Shown one piece after another: positions 1-12,629 of a stretch of DNA of 64,000 nt. Both the position numbers and the translations under genes were made by a program. Source of the DNA: Stappia sp. (GTDB lineage: Bacteria > Pseudomonadota > Alphaproteobacteria > Rhizobiales > Stappiaceae); the NCBI GenBank assembly GCA_002722295.1, contig PBLF01000029.1, positions 62,001-126,000 on the forward strand, read 5' to 3'. Each line of letters starts with the position of its first letter. Within the stretch, counting starts at the first letter, position 1. The notes below the pieces were generated by a model. It was not told the origin of the DNA. It saw only the letters and a program-made list of their open reading frames with translations, and searched no databases.

Positions 1-1809
1 CCGATGGTCAAGAAGGCCCGCGAGGGCGTGATGGAGTTCCTGCTCATCAATCATCCGCTCGATTGCCCGATCTGCGATCAGGGCGGCGAGTGCGATCTGC
101 AGGACCAGGCGATGGCCTATGGCGTCGATGCGTCGCGCTTCTCCGAAAACAAGCGCGCGGTCGAGAACAAGTACATCGGCCCGCTCGTCAAGACGATCAT
201 GACGCGCTGCATTCACTGCACGCGCTGTGTCCGGTTCACCACCGAGGTCTGCGGCGTCGCCGATCTGGGCCTCATCGGCCGTGGCGAGGATGCGGAGATC
301 ACCTCCTATCTCGAGCAGGCACTGTCCTCCGAAATGCAGGGCAACGTGGTTGACCTGTGTCCGGTCGGCGCGCTGACCCACAAGCCGTATGCCTTCCAGG
401 CGCGTCCGTGGGAGATGGCCAAGACCGAGTCCATCGACGTGATGGATGCCGTTGGCTCGGCGATCCGCGTCGACACGCGTGGCCGCGAGGTCATGCGCGT
501 TCTTCCGCGTCTCAATGAGGCGGTGAATGAGGAGTGGATCTCCGACAAGACCCGCTACATCACCGACGGCCTCAAGACCCAGCGCCTCGACCGGCCCTAT
601 GCCCGCGTCGACGGCAAGCTGAAGCCGGTATCCTGGGGCGAGGCCTTTGCCATCATCGCCGAGAAGGTGAAGGCGGCGGCGCCCGAGAAGATCGGCGCGC
701 TGGCGGGCCAGTTCGCAAGCGTCGAGGAGATGTTCGCGCTCAAGGGGCTGATGGACGCCCTGTCGGTTCCGAACATCGACTGCCGTCATCCCGATTCCCC
801 GCTCGACCCGGCCAAGGGCCGTGCGAGCTACCTCTTCAATTCCACGATCGCCGGCATCGAGGAAGCGGGCGCCATCCTTCTGGTCGGAACCGACCCCCGC
901 AAGGAAGCGCCGGTTCTCAACGCTCGCATCCGCAAGCGCTATACGCGTGGCGATGTGACCATCGGCGTGATCGGCCAGGCGGGCGACCTGACCTACCCGT
1001 ACAACTATCTGGGTGCGGGGCCGGAGACGCTGGCGTCGCTGATCGACCACGGCAAGGCCAAGGCCGAGAAGCCGATGGTGATCGTCGGGCAGGGCGCCCT
1101 GAACCGCGCGGATGGTGCCGAGGTTCTGGCGCTTGCGGCCAAGGTCGCCAACACCGTTGGTGCGGTGACCGAGGACTGGAACGGCTTCAACGTGCTGCAC
1201 ACCGAAGCCGCGCAGGTCGGCGGCCTCGACATCGGCTTCGTGCCGGGCGAGGGCGGCAAGGCGACGGGCGCGATGCTTGAGCCGGGCGCGATGGACGTTC
1301 TCTTCCTGCTCGGCGTCGACGAGGTCGAAGTGCCGGAAGGGGCCTTCGTGGTCTATCAGGGCACCCACGGCGACCGTGGTGCGCATCGTGCCGACGTGAT
1401 CCTGCCGGGGGCTGCGTACCCGGAGAAGTCGGGCACCTACGTCAACACCGAAGGCCGTGTCCAGATGGGCGAGCGCGCGGCGTTCCCTCCGGGCGAGGCT
1501 CGTGAGGACTGGGCGATCCTGCGGGCTCTTTCCGCACAGCTCGGCGCGGCGCTTCCCTACGATTCCCTCGGCGCGCTGCGCGCGGCACTCTACGCCGCTC
1601 ACCCGCACATGGCCGCGATCGATCAGATCGCGGAAGGTGACAAGAGTGCGGTCGAGGCGCTGGCCGGCGGGTCCACGAAGACCGGGTCGGATGCGTTCCA
1701 CAACGCGATCACCGATTTCTACCTGACCAACCCGATCGCGCGCGCTTCCGCGACGATGGCCGAATGTTCGGCCCTCGCCAAGGCGCGCACGGCCGAAGCT
1801 GCGGAATGA
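1..1809 (+). CDS. nuoG: NADH-quinone oxidoreductase subunit G (5' truncated by window edge)
   Basis: This is the Fe-S subunit of the peripheral arm of respiratory complex I, passing electrons from the FMN site toward quinone. The reading frame is open to the first base, so the true start and the N-terminal [2Fe-2S] part (roughly 85 residues by family length) lie upstream. Visible near the start is the His/Cys segment HPLDCPICDQGGECDLQDQ (N3 and N5 cluster ligands), then CIHCTRCVRF and a later Cys at VVDLCPVGALT. About 450 residues of molybdopterin-oxidoreductase-like domain follow, in which catalysis is lost in this family. It is followed after 9 bp by nuoH in the same operon. Confidence 0.97.
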   Translation, partial: PMVKKAREGVMEFLLINHPLDCPICDQGGECDLQDQAMAYGVDASRFSENKRAVENKYIGPLVKTIMTRCIHCTRCVRFTTEVCGVADLGLIGRGEDAEITSYLEQALSSEMQGNVVDLCPVGALTHKPYAFQARPWEMAKTESIDVMDAVGSAIRVDTRGREVMRVLPRLNEAVNEEWISDKTRYITDGLKTQRLDRPYARVDGKLKPVSWGEAFAIIAEKVKAAAPEKIGALAGQFASVEEMFALKGLMDALSVPNIDCRHPDSPLDPAKGRASYLFNSTIAGIEEAGAILLVGTDPRKEAPVLNARIRKRYTRGDVTIGVIGQAGDLTYPYNYLGAGPETLASLIDHGKAKAEKPMVIVGQGALNRADGAEVLALAAKVANTVGAVTEDWNGFNVLHTEAAQVGGLDIGFVPGEGGKATGAMLEPGAMDVLFLLGVDEVEVPEGAFVVYQGTHGDRGAHRADVILPGAAYPEKSGTYVNTEGRVQMGERAAFPPGEAREDWAILRALSAQLGAALPYDSLGALRAALYAAHPHMAAIDQIAEGDKSAVEALAGGSTKTGSDAFHNAITDFYLTNPIARASATMAECSALAKARTAEAAE

Positions 1810-1818
1810 CGGGGGCGA

Positions 1819-2880
1819 ATGATGGCTGACCTCTGGGCGGACTACCTCTTCCCCCTCATCATCATGCTCGCGCAGAGCGTGCTGTTGCTCGTCGTGCTTC
1901 TGGTGGTGATCGCCTACATCCTCTACGCGGATCGCAAGATCTGGGCGGCGGTTCAGATCCGTCGCGGCCCGAACGTGGTCGGGCCCTGGGGCCTGCTGCA
2001 ATCCTTCGCCGACCTTTTGAAGTTCGTTCTCAAGGAGCCGGTGATTCCGGCGGGCGCGAACAAGGGCCTGTTCCTGCTGGCGCCGCTGGTGACCGTGACG
2101 CTGGCGCTTGCCGCCTGGGCGGTGGTGCCGGTCGCCGACGGCTGGGTGATTGCCGACATCAACGTCGGCATCCTCTACATCCTGGCGATCTCGTCGCTCG
2201 GCGTGTACGGCATCATCATCGGCGGCTGGGCGTCCAACTCGAAGTATCCCTTCCTGTCGGCGCTTCGGTCGGCGGCGCAGATGGTGTCCTACGAGGTGTC
2301 CATCGGCTTCGTCATCGTCACCGTGCTGATGTGCGCGGGGTCGCTGAACCTGACCGAGATCGTCAACGCGCAGCAGACCGGGCTTGCCACGGCCATCGGA
2401 CTGCCCTGGCTGACGTTCCTGAACTGGTACTGGCTGCCGCTGCTGCCGATGTTCGTGATCTTCTTCGTGTCGGCGCTGGCCGAGACCAACCGTCCGCCCT
2501 TCGATCTGGCCGAGGCCGAGTCGGAGCTGGTCGCCGGGTTCATGGTCGAGTACGGCTCCACGCCCTACATGATGTTCATGCTCGGCGAGTATGTGTCGAT
2601 CGCGCTGATGTGCGGCCTGATGACCATTCTCTTCATGGGCGGATGGCTGCCGCCGTTCGACTTCGCGCCCTTTACCTGGGTGCCGGGCGTCATCTGGTTC
2701 GCGCTCAAGGCCCTGCTGGTCTTCTTCATGATCGCCATGGCGAAGGCAATGGTCCCGCGCTACCGCTACGACCAGCTCATGCGTCTCGGCTGGAAGGTGT
2801 TCCTGCCGCTGTCGCTGGCGATGGTCGTGATCGTTGCCGCGGTTCTCATGGCGATGGGCTGGGCTCCGGGCAGCGCGTGA
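1819..2880 (+). CDS. nuoH: NADH-quinone oxidoreductase subunit H
   Basis: This membrane subunit of complex I links the peripheral arm to the membrane arm and helps form the quinone cavity. The 353-residue product has the usual family length and about eight hydrophobic helices. Diagnostic stretches are [20 protein letters not shown] in loop 1 and the acidic loop [20 protein letters not shown], which lines the quinone site. Two in-frame ATGs (1819 and 1822) are available and I chose the first. It lies 9 bp after nuoG, so the two are co-transcribed. Confidence 0.97.
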   Translation: MMADLWADYLFPLIIMLAQSVLLLVVLLVVIAYILYADRKIWAAVQIRRGPNVVGPWGLLQSFADLLKFVLKEPVIPAGANKGLFLLAPLVTVTLALAAWAVVPVADGWVIADINVGILYILAISSLGVYGIIIGGWASNSKYPFLSALRSAAQMVSYEVSIGFVIVTVLMCAGSLNLTEIVNAQQTGLATAIGLPWLTFLNWYWLPLLPMFVIFFVSALAETNRPPFDLAEAESELVAGFMVEYGSTPYMMFMLGEYVSIALMCGLMTILFMGGWLPPFDFAPFTWVPGVIWFALKALLVFFMIAMAKAMVPRYRYDQLMRLGWKVFLPLSLAMVVIVAAVLMAMGWAPGSA

Positions 2881-2900
2881 GCGGATGATGGAGAGGTGAC

Positions 2901-3137
2901 ATGTCGATTTCGATTGCCGGACTGATCGGTGCGGCCATCGGCCTCTACCTGGGGTGGATCGACTACAAGATCGTGAGCGGTGTGCTGCGTGGTGTCGCGC
3001 AGAAACAGCGCCGGAAGACCGGACGGCCCGGACCGCTGGAGCGGTACGAGACGCTGGTAAGGGGAGTGCTCCTTGCCTTCGCGCTGATCGGTTTTCCCCT
3101 GGTCGGCTATTTCGCCGGCCAGTCCATCGCCGGCTGA
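2901..3137 (+). CDS. Small hypothetical membrane protein inside the nuo operon
   Basis: This 78-residue protein lies between nuoH (20 bp upstream) and nuoI. A GGAGAGG ribosome-binding sequence sits just before the ATG. It shows two hydrophobic segments, about residues 4-27 ([17 protein letters not shown]...) and 53-75 ([19 protein letters not shown]), separated by a basic linker ([12 protein letters not shown]). The positive-inside rule puts the linker in the cytoplasm. I do not recognise the family. Position and strand suggest it is co-expressed with complex I. Whether it is a subunit, an assembly helper or a bystander cannot be told from sequence. Confidence 0.75.
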   Translation: MSISIAGLIGAAIGLYLGWIDYKIVSGVLRGVAQKQRRKTGRPGPLERYETLVRGVLLAFALIGFPLVGYFAGQSIAG

Positions 3138-3256
3138 GCCGGGCGAGTGATTTCACCGGGGTCGGCCTGCAGGGCGGCCCCGCCAAAGAACGGGTTCGAG
3201 GGGAACCGCCGGGGATGGCGGGACCTTCGGGAAACATGGAAACGAGGCCAGACGTC

Positions 3257-3745
3257 ATGGCACTTCAACAGGCTGCCAAGTCGCTCTTGCTGAAGGAGTT
3301 CGTCTCCGCCTTCTTCCTGGCGATGCGCTACTTCTTCAAGCCGAAGCCGACGCTCAACTACCCCTTCGAGAAGGGGCCGGTCAGCCCGCGCTTCCGTGGC
3401 GAGCATGCCCTGCGCCGTTATCCGAACGGCGAGGAGCGCTGTATCGCCTGCAAGCTGTGCGAGGCGATCTGTCCGGCACAGGCCATCACCATCGAGGCCG
3501 GACCGCGCCGCAATGACGGCACGCGTCGTACGACCCGTTATGACATCGACATGGTGAAGTGCATCTACTGCGGCTTCTGTCAGGAAGCCTGCCCGGTGGA
3601 CGCCATCGTCGAGGGTCCGAATTTCGAGTTCGCCACGGAGACCCGTGAGGAGCTCTACTACGACAAGGCGAAGCTGCTCGCCAACGGCGACCGCTGGGAG
3701 CGGGAAATCGCCAACAACATCGCGATGGACGCGCCCTACCGCTGA
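3257..3745 (+). CDS. nuoI: NADH-quinone oxidoreductase subunit I
   Basis: This 162-residue ferredoxin-like subunit carries the two [4Fe-4S] clusters N6a and N6b that hand electrons to N2. Two classical motifs are present: [12 protein letters not shown] (Cys62, 65, 68, 72) and [12 protein letters not shown] (Cys102, 105, 108, 112). I placed the start at ATG 3257 ([11 protein letters not shown]) because it matches the length and N-terminus usual in alphaproteobacteria. An in-frame ATG at 3236 would add seven residues. The stop is followed by an unusually long 307-bp gap before nuoJ. Confidence 0.96.
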   Translation: MALQQAAKSLLLKEFVSAFFLAMRYFFKPKPTLNYPFEKGPVSPRFRGEHALRRYPNGEERCIACKLCEAICPAQAITIEAGPRRNDGTRRTTRYDIDMVKCIYCGFCQEACPVDAIVEGPNFEFATETREELYYDKAKLLANGDRWEREIANNIAMDAPYR

Positions 3746-4052
3746 GGGCAGGCGCGGTGGACGCGGCGGACGGGCTGGTCTAAGACGAGCCCGGTCCGCA
3801 GGGAGCGCGTCGCAAGGAAGATTGGGGACCGACGGCCATCCCTGCTGGGGACGCAGGCCGGTCCTGCCCGCGAGGATGCCATGGCGCCGTTTCAGGCGCA
3901 TGTGTCTGCGGGGTTTGCGCAACGCGGCCTGAGCCGCAACTTGGTCATTGACCGACGGGACGCGGACACGGATGTGATGCGGCCCGCGGTTGCTGAAAAC
4001 GGGACCTGCTCTGTCGGGTCCGGACGAAACGGGGACAGGGGCACACCGAGAC
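3746..4052. other. Gene-free gap in the nuo operon with two RNA hairpins
   Basis: This 307-bp nuoI-nuoJ interval holds no convincing reading frame. Two potential hairpins are visible. At 3771-3793, CGGGCT and AGCCCG flank GTC-TAA-GAC with a single G/G mismatch. At 3826-3864, GGACCG pairs with CGGTCC and an inner GGCC/GGCC pair is possible. Neither has a U-tract, so RNA processing or stability elements are more likely than termination. Confidence 0.5.
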
Positions 4053-4667
4053 ATGGTACTGCAAGCCGTCTTTTTCTACCTCTTCGCGGCAGTCGCGGTG
4101 GCCTCCGCCTTCATGGTGATCGCCTCGCGCAACCCCGTGCATTCCGTCCTGTTCCTCATCCTGACGTTCTTCAACGCCGCGGGTCTGTTCATCATGCTCG
4201 GGGCGGAGTTCCTGGCGATGCTGCTCGTCGTCGTCTACGTCGGAGCGGTGATGGTGCTGTTCCTGTTCGTGGTGATGATGCTCGACGTTGATTTCGTCGA
4301 ACTGCGCCAGGGCGTCCTGCAGTACGTGCCGATCGGAGGGCTGGTTGGCCTGATCCTGCTGGTCGAGCTTCTGCTGGTGCTCGGAACCTGGGTCATATCT
4401 CCGGACATAGCCGCGCATACGGCGGCGCCGGTCGCCGCGGTCGGGGAGGGCTCCAACCTGCGCGGCCTCGGCGAGCTGATCTACACCCGTTACATCCTCT
4501 ACTTCCAGACGGCCGGCCTCGTGCTGCTCGTCGCCATGATCGGCGCGATCGTCCTGACGCTGCGCCACAAGGAAGGGGTGAAGCGGCAGGATATCTCCGC
4601 CCAGGTCGGGCGGACCCGCGAGGCCTCGGTCGAGGTTCGCAAGGTCGAAACCGGCAAGGGGATCTGA
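4053..4667 (+). CDS. nuoJ: NADH-quinone oxidoreductase subunit J
   Basis: This 204-residue membrane-arm subunit of complex I has five predicted helices. The conserved helix-3 segment reads [20 protein letters not shown] and contains the pi-bulge region that couples quinone chemistry to the water wire. I placed the start at ATG 4053 ([10 protein letters not shown]), preceded by GGGGACAGGGG. An in-frame ATG at 3990 would add a hydrophilic extension not typical of the family. The C-terminus is a charged tail ([16 protein letters not shown]). Confidence 0.95.
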   Translation: MVLQAVFFYLFAAVAVASAFMVIASRNPVHSVLFLILTFFNAAGLFIMLGAEFLAMLLVVVYVGAVMVLFLFVVMMLDVDFVELRQGVLQYVPIGGLVGLILLVELLLVLGTWVISPDIAAHTAAPVAAVGEGSNLRGLGELIYTRYILYFQTAGLVLLVAMIGAIVLTLRHKEGVKRQDISAQVGRTREASVEVRKVETGKGI

Positions 4668-4752
4668 CGGTCCCCGCCGCATCGCTTTCCGGTCGCGCCG
4701 CAATCGCGGTGCCGGCCGCCCAAGTCACATTCGGGAGCATCACGAGGCGCCC

Positions 4753-5061
4753 ATGGAAATCGGTCTGTCACATTACCTGGCGGTCGCAGCCATCCTGTTC
4801 ACGATCGGGATCTTCGGCATCTTCCTCAACCGGAAGAACGTCATCGTCATCCTGATGTCGGTGGAGCTGCTGCTTCTCTCGGTGAACCTCAACCTCGTGG
4901 CGTTCTCTTCCTTCCTCGGCGACATGGTCGGGCAGGTCTTCGCGCTGCTGGTGCTTACGGTCGCCGCCGCCGAGGCCGCCATCGGTCTCGCCATCCTCGT
5001 GGTCTTCTACCGCAACCGCGGCTCGATCGCGGTGGAAGACGTCAACATGATGAAGGGCTGA
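4753..5061 (+). CDS. nuoK: NADH-quinone oxidoreductase subunit K
   Basis: This 102-residue antiporter-like small subunit has three transmembrane helices and corresponds to mitochondrial ND4L. The two membrane glutamates typical of NuoK are present, in [15 protein letters not shown] and in [12 protein letters not shown]. The length matches the family exactly. It lies 85 bp after nuoJ and 7 bp before nuoL. Confidence 0.97.
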   Translation: MEIGLSHYLAVAAILFTIGIFGIFLNRKNVIVILMSVELLLLSVNLNLVAFSSFLGDMVGQVFALLVLTVAAAEAAIGLAILVVFYRNRGSIAVEDVNMMKG

Positions 5062-5068
5062 GCGAGCG

Positions 5069-7029
<1,961 letters not shown>

Positions 7030-7030
<1 letters not shown>

Positions 7031-8544
7031 TGAGCAACTGGCCGCTTCTTTCCATCACCACCTTCCTGCCGCTCGTTGGAGTGTTCTTCATTCTCCTCGT
7101 GCGGGGCGATGATGATGGTGCCAAGGACAACATGCGCCGGGTGGCGCTGATCACCACGGTCTTCACCTTCGCGATCTCCCTGTTCATCTGGGGCGGGTTC
7201 GATCCCTCGAACCCGGGCTTCCAGTTCCAGGAGAGCCGCGACTGGCTAGGCGGAAGCATCGGCTACCGCATGGGCGTGGACGGCATCTCGATGCTGTTCG
7301 TCATCCTGACGACCTTCCTGATGCCCTTCTGCATCCTGGCGAGCTGGAAGAGCGTCCAGGTCCGCGTCAAGGAGTACATGATCGCGTTCCTCGTGCTGGA
7401 GACGCTGATGATCGGCGTGTTCTGCGCGCTCGACCTGGTCATGTTCTACGTCTTCTTCGAGGCCGGCCTGATCCCGATGTTCCTCATCATCGGCGTGTGG
7501 GGCGGCAAGCGGCGCGTCTACGCGAGCTACAAGTTCTTCCTCTACACGCTGCTCGGCTCGGTGCTGATGCTGATCGCGCTGATGGCGATGTACTGGGACG
7601 CGGGCACGACCGACATTCCCGCGCTGATGCAGCATGGCTTCCCGGCCGGCATGCAGACGTGGCTGTGGCTGGCCTTCTTCGCCAGCTTCGCGGTCAAGAT
7701 GCCCATGTGGCCGGTTCACACTTGGCTGCCGGACGCGCACGTGGAGGCACCGACCGCCGGTTCGGTTCTGCTTGCCGCGATCCTGCTGAAGATGGGCGGC
7801 TACGGCTTCCTGCGGTTCTCGCTGCCGATGTTCCCGATGGCGAGCGAGATGTTCGCGCCGATGGTCTTCACGCTCTCCGTGATCGCGATCGTCTACACCT
7901 CGCTGGTGGCGCTGGTGCAGGAAGACATCAAGAAGCTGATCGCCTATTCGTCGGTCGCCCCCATGGGCTACGTGACCATGGGCATCTTCACGATGACGGA
8001 GCAGGGCGTGCAGGGCGCGCTGTTCCAGATGCTCTCGCACGGCATCGTGTCCGGCGCGCTTTTCCTGTGCGTCGGCGTGATCTACGACCGGATGCACACC
8101 CGCGAGATTTCCGCCTATGGCGGCCTGGTGAACAGGATGCCGTTCTATGCGGTCGCCTTCATGATCTTCACCATGGCCAATGTCGGACTGCCGGGCACGA
8201 GCGGTTTCGTCGGCGAGTTCCTGACGCTCATGGGCGCGTTCCAGGTCAACACCTGGGTGGCCCTGATCGCCACGAGCGGCGTGATCCTGTCGGCCGCCTA
8301 CGCGCTGTTCCTGTACCGCCGGGTGGTGTTCGGCGCCCTGGACAAGGAAAGCCTGAAGTCGATCCTCGATCTCAGTGTGCGGGAGCGGGTCATCCTCGTT
8401 CCGCTCATTCTGCTCACTATCTTCTTCGGCTTCTATCCGGCCCCGATCCTCGACGTCACCGCGGCGTCGGTGGATGCGCTGGTCCAGAACTACCACGCGG
8501 CGATCGAGGCGGCAGACCAGTCGACCGCCCTGCTGACGCAGTAA
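7030..8544 (+). CDS. nuoM: NADH-quinone oxidoreductase subunit M
   Basis: This antiporter-like proton-pumping subunit of complex I (ND4 homologue) has 504 residues. Motifs include [20 protein letters not shown] with the proton-channel glutamate, [22 protein letters not shown] with the lysine, and [18 protein letters not shown]. The start is the ATG overlapping the nuoL stop. An upstream extension of this frame runs into nuoL and is not a real N-terminus. Confidence 0.97.
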
Positions 8545-8565
8545 GGCCCGAGGACACGAGACGAC

Positions 8566-10020
8566 ATGAACGCCTATTCCCAACTCCCGGACCTCGCGCC
8601 CGCCCTTTCCGAGCTCATGCTCGCCGCCGGCGCGCTCGCTCTGCTCATGCTTGGCGTGTTCGGCGGGCGGCGGATCACGCCGTATGTGACGGCTCTCGCC
8701 GTCGCGCTGCTTGCGGTTGCCGCCTTGCCGCTGCTGCTGCCGGCCGAGTTCGGCATCGTCGCCGGAACCACCTTCCACGGTGCCTTCGTGCTCGACGGTT
8801 TCGCCCGGTACATGAAGCTGCTGACGTTGCTCGGTTCGGGTTTCGCCATCGCCATGTCGGTGGCCTTCGCCCGCAACGAGCATTTCGAGCGCTTCGAGTA
8901 TCCGGTGCTGATCGTGCTGGCCACGGTCGGCATGATGCTGATGCTCTCGGCGAACGACATGATCACGCTGTATCTCGGCGTCGAGCTGCAGTCGCTGGCC
9001 CTCTACGTGATCGCCGCCTTCAACCGTGACAGCATCCGCTCCACCGAGGCCGGCCTGAAGTACTTCGTGCTCGGTGCGGTGTCCTCGGGCATGCTGCTCT
9101 ACGGCATGTCGCTGGTGTACGGCTTCACCGGCCAGACGGGCTTCCCCGAGATCGCCTCGACGATCGCCGGCCACGGCGGATCCTCGCTCGGCCTGATCTT
9201 CGGTCTGGTCTTCGTGCTCGCCGGTCTGGCGTTCAAGGTCTCGGCTGTTCCCTTCCACATGTGGACGCCTGACGTTTACGAGGGCGCGCCGACGCCGGTG
9301 ACCGCGTTCTTCGCGGCTGCGCCGAAGATCGCGGCCATGGGCCTTCTGACCCGGGTCGTCGTCGATGCGTTCGAGCCGGTCACCCATGACTGGCAGCAGA
9401 TCATCGTCTTCATCTCCATCGCCTCGATGGTGCTCGGCGCTTTTGCCGCGATCGGCCAGAAGAACATCAAGCGCCTGATGGCCTATTCCTCGATCGGCCA
9501 TGTCGGCTTCGCGCTTGTCGGTCTCGCGGCCGGCACGGAGCAGGGCGTCGTGGGCGTGATCATCTACATGACCGCCTATCTGGCCATGACGCTCGGCGCC
9601 TTCGCCTGCATTCTCTCCATGCGCCGCAAGGAGGGCATGGTCGAGGAGATTTCCGATCTGGCCGGCCTTTGGAAGACCAACCGGCCCATGGCCGTGCTGC
9701 TGGGCATGATCATGTTCTCGCTCGCCGGCATTCCTCCCTTCGTGGGCTTCTTCGCGAAGTTCTATGTGTTCCTGGCGGCCGTCCAGGCGGAGTTGTATCC
9801 GTTGGCCGTCATCGGCGTCCTGGCCTCGGTCGTCGGTGCCTTCTACTACCTTCGCGTGGTCAAGGTGATGTTCTTCGACGAGCCGACGCGGGCCTTCCTG
9901 CCCATGCCGGCGGAACTGAAGTTCACTCTTGCCGTGTCGTCGGCCTTCGTGCTGCTGTTCGTCTTCTTTGCCGGGTCGATCACGGAGATGGCCCAGGCCG
10001 CCGCGGGGACGCTGTTCTGA
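8566..10020 (+). CDS. nuoN: NADH-quinone oxidoreductase subunit N
   Basis: This is the third antiporter-like proton-pumping subunit of complex I (ND2 homologue), 484 residues with about 14 helices. Conserved stretches are [38 protein letters not shown] and [19 protein letters not shown]. It lies 21 bp after nuoM. It ends the nuo gene set, with birA following within about 30 bp, so the operon probably continues. Confidence 0.97.
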   Translation: MNAYSQLPDLAPALSELMLAAGALALLMLGVFGGRRITPYVTALAVALLAVAALPLLLPAEFGIVAGTTFHGAFVLDGFARYMKLLTLLGSGFAIAMSVAFARNEHFERFEYPVLIVLATVGMMLMLSANDMITLYLGVELQSLALYVIAAFNRDSIRSTEAGLKYFVLGAVSSGMLLYGMSLVYGFTGQTGFPEIASTIAGHGGSSLGLIFGLVFVLAGLAFKVSAVPFHMWTPDVYEGAPTPVTAFFAAAPKIAAMGLLTRVVVDAFEPVTHDWQQIIVFISIASMVLGAFAAIGQKNIKRLMAYSSIGHVGFALVGLAAGTEQGVVGVIIYMTAYLAMTLGAFACILSMRRKEGMVEEISDLAGLWKTNRPMAVLLGMIMFSLAGIPPFVGFFAKFYVFLAAVQAELYPLAVIGVLASVVGAFYYLRVVKVMFFDEPTRAFLPMPAELKFTLAVSSAFVLLFVFFAGSITEMAQAAAGTLF

Positions 10021-10046
10021 GCTTCGAAATCTCATTTGATGGTGTG

Positions 10047-10805
10047 ATGCGGGAGGTCGCAGGCCTCCCGCATTTGCGTGTCCGGGCCCTTGCCGAAGTC
10101 GGGTCTACCAACGTGCTTGCCATGGAGGCCGCACGTGCGGGCGATCCCGGCGGGCTCTGGATCCTCGGCGGGCGCCAGGTCGAGGGGCGCGGCCGGCGTG
10201 CACGGCCCTGGGTGTCCGAGCCGGGCAATCTCTACGCAAGCTATCTCGTGCTCGATCCGGCTTCCGGCGACAGGCTCGCGCAGCTTCCACTTGTCGCCGC
10301 GCTCGCGCTTTCCGAAGCCGTCGATGAAATGTGCGGCACATATGCCCTTGCGAAACTCAAGTGGCCGAACGATCTGTTGGTGGACGGCGCGAAGATCTCG
10401 GGCATCCTGCTTGAGGCCACCTCGCTTCCGAATGGTTCGCGCGCGGTCGTCATGGGTTTCGGGCTCAATCTCGTCCATCATCCGGATCTGGCCGACTACA
10501 GGGCAGCGGATCTCGCCGGCCTCGGCTATCAGGTTGACGTCGGACAGGCTTTTGCCGCGCTTGCGGGTTCCCTGGAGCGCAGGCTCGTCAGTTGGAATGG
10601 CGAAGCCGGTGGCGACCGGTTGATGGCCGACTGGCAGGCGCGTGCGACCGGCCTCGGCAAGGCGATCCGGGTCCGTTTCGACAGTGGCGAGACGCATGGA
10701 ATTTTCGAGGGGCTCGACGAGATCGGGCGCCTCAGGCTTCGCCTCGAGGACGGAACGCTGACAAGCGTGTCCGCGGGCGACGTGTTTTTCGGAAACGGTT
10801 CCTGA
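10047..10805 (+). CDS. birA: Biotin--[acetyl-CoA-carboxylase] ligase, monofunctional
   Basis: This enzyme attaches biotin to the lysine of biotin carboxyl carrier domains. The 252-residue product contains the biotin/ATP loop GRGRRARPW (canonically GRGRRGRxW), the segment KLKWPNDLLVDGAKISGILLE, and a C-terminal SH3-like domain. The N-terminal DNA-binding HTH of E. coli BirA is absent, so this is a group I ligase without repressor function. The start is uncertain: ATG 10047 is chosen, GTG 10044 is adjacent, and no strong ribosome-binding site is visible. The position just behind nuoN is common in Rhizobiales. Confidence 0.93.
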   Translation: MREVAGLPHLRVRALAEVGSTNVLAMEAARAGDPGGLWILGGRQVEGRGRRARPWVSEPGNLYASYLVLDPASGDRLAQLPLVAALALSEAVDEMCGTYALAKLKWPNDLLVDGAKISGILLEATSLPNGSRAVVMGFGLNLVHHPDLADYRAADLAGLGYQVDVGQAFAALAGSLERRLVSWNGEAGGDRLMADWQARATGLGKAIRVRFDSGETHGIFEGLDEIGRLRLRLEDGTLTSVSAGDVFFGNGS

Positions 10806-10961
10806 CGCGCGACGTGCGCGACGGAGAGCCTTCCAACGACATGACCAGAGCGGCGGGGGAGGGGCGCGATGTCGCGCCGCCCCGCCTTTGACAGAACCAT
10901 GCGCCGCCGGCTCCCCTCACCGGCGGTCGCGCCCGCTTGCGGGCATCAACAGGAGAACACA

Positions 10962-12629
10962 ATGGCGAGCAAGAAAGAGCTCGTTTTCGTCGCGCTTGGC
11001 GGGCTTGGCGAAATCGGCATGAACATGGCGCTCTATGGCTACGGCACGCCGCGCAACCGGCGCTGGCTGATGGTCGATTGCGGCGTCACCTTCGCTGGAC
11101 CGGAACTTCCGGGCGTGGATGTGGTGGTGCCGGACATCAGCTTCATCGAAAGCCAGCGCGACCGTCTCGACGGAATTGTCATCACCCACGCGCACGAGGA
11201 CCACTACGGTGCGATCCTGCAGTTGTGGCCGCGCCTTCAGGCGCCGCTCTACATGACGCCCTTCACGGCAGGGATGCTCGCGTCCAAGGCGGCTGGCGAG
11301 CCGGGAGCGCCCGACGTCCCGGTGAACGTGCTTGCCCAGGGCAGCCGCAAGCAGATCGGAGCCTTCGACGTCGAACTCGTGGCGATGTCGCACTCGATTC
11401 CGGAGCCCTGCGCCCTGGCGATCCGCACGGAGGCGGGTACCGTCGTGCATTCGGGCGACTGGAAGATGGATGCGACACCGGGGATCGGGAAGCCCATCGA
11501 CAAGGCCCGCCTTGCCGAGATCGGCGAGGAAGGGGTGCTGGCGCTCGTGTGCGACAGCACGAATGCCGTGCGCGAGGGCCGCAGCCCCAGCGAGGCGGAT
11601 GTCGCCGGCGGCATGATCGAGGTGATCCGCAGCGCCAGGAAGCGTGTCGCGGTGACGACATTCGCCTCCAACGTCGCGCGCATTCGTTCGGTCGCGCTTG
11701 CCGCCAAGGCCTGCGACCGGGATGTCGTCGTGATGGGGCGCTCCATGCATCGCGTGATCGAGGTGGCGACCGAACTGGGGTATCTCGACGGGCTTCCGCC
11801 GTTCCTGGGGGAGGATGCCTATGGCTACCTGCCGCCCGAACGCTGCCTGCTTTTGCTGACGGGCAGTCAGGGCGAGGCACGTGCGGCGCTCGCGCGTATC
11901 GCCTCCGGCGACCACCGGAACGTCGCCCTGTCGAAGGGCGACACGGTGATCTTTTCCTCGCGCACCATTCCCGGCAACGAGAAGGGGGTGGGCGCCATCG
12001 TCAACCAGCTTTCCGACGCGGGCGTGCGGATCGTCTCCGACAAGGACGCGATGGTCCATGTTTCGGGGCATCCGCGCCGGGACGAGCTTGTCGAGCTCTA
12101 CGGGCTGGTGAAGCCGCAGACGCTCGTGCCGGCCCATGGCGAGCCGCTGCACCTGAAGGCTCATCACGACCTTGGCGTCGAACAGGGGATTCCCGTCGTC
12201 GTGCCGGCACGCAACGGCGACATGGTTCGACTGGCACCGGGAACGCCTGATATCGTCGAGACCGTTCAGGTCGGGATCGAGGTGCGCGATGGTCTCATCA
12301 CCGGCGATCCGGAAGAGACGGGCACGAACGAGCGGCGAAAGCTCTCGCAGGTCGGCTCGGTCGTCGTGACGGTGCTGGTCGATGCCAGGGGCGAGATCGT
12401 CAGCGAACCGCAGGCGGCGCTCTTCGGCCTGCCGGAGGCTTCGCGCGAGGGAGACGACCTGGAGGATCTCGTGATCGACGAGGTGATTTCGGCGCTCAAG
12501 AGCATTCCGAGGAACCGGCGCAAGGATCTTGATCTTGTGGCGGAATCGGCCCGGCGTGCGGCACGTGCGGCCATTCGCGACTGCTGGGGCAAGAAGCCGC
12601 TCACGGAAGCGCTGGTCTTTCGCGTCTAG
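10962..12629 (+). CDS. rnj: Ribonuclease J
   Basis: This 555-residue beta-lactamase-fold nuclease has 5'-exonuclease and endonuclease activity and acts in mRNA decay and rRNA maturation. The metal-binding motif THAHEDHYGA (HxHxDH) lies about 70 residues in. The beta-CASP region contains GSQGEARAALARIASGDH and VHVSGHPRRDEL, and the C-terminus carries the small RNase J domain. The start at ATG 10962 follows AGGAG with good spacing. Alphaproteobacteria often have RNase J alongside RNase E. Confidence 0.95.
   Translation: MASKKELVFVALGGLGEIGMNMALYGYGTPRNRRWLMVDCGVTFAGPELPGVDVVVPDISFIESQRDRLDGIVITHAHEDHYGAILQLWPRLQAPLYMTPFTAGMLASKAAGEPGAPDVPVNVLAQGSRKQIGAFDVELVAMSHSIPEPCALAIRTEAGTVVHSGDWKMDATPGIGKPIDKARLAEIGEEGVLALVCDSTNAVREGRSPSEADVAGGMIEVIRSARKRVAVTTFASNVARIRSVALAAKACDRDVVVMGRSMHRVIEVATELGYLDGLPPFLGEDAYGYLPPERCLLLLTGSQGEARAALARIASGDHRNVALSKGDTVIFSSRTIPGNEKGVGAIVNQLSDAGVRIVSDKDAMVHVSGHPRRDELVELYGLVKPQTLVPAHGEPLHLKAHHDLGVEQGIPVVVPARNGDMVRLAPGTPDIVETVQVGIEVRDGLITGDPEETGTNERRKLSQVGSVVVTVLVDARGEIVSEPQAALFGLPEASREGDDLEDLVIDEVISALKSIPRNRRKDLDLVAESARRAARAAIRDCWGKKPLTEALVFRV

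Noticed and set aside
7246..10035. 929-codon minus-strand frame opposite nuoM-nuoN
   Set aside because: The composition is typical of an antisense frame and it spans two well-supported membrane protein genes.
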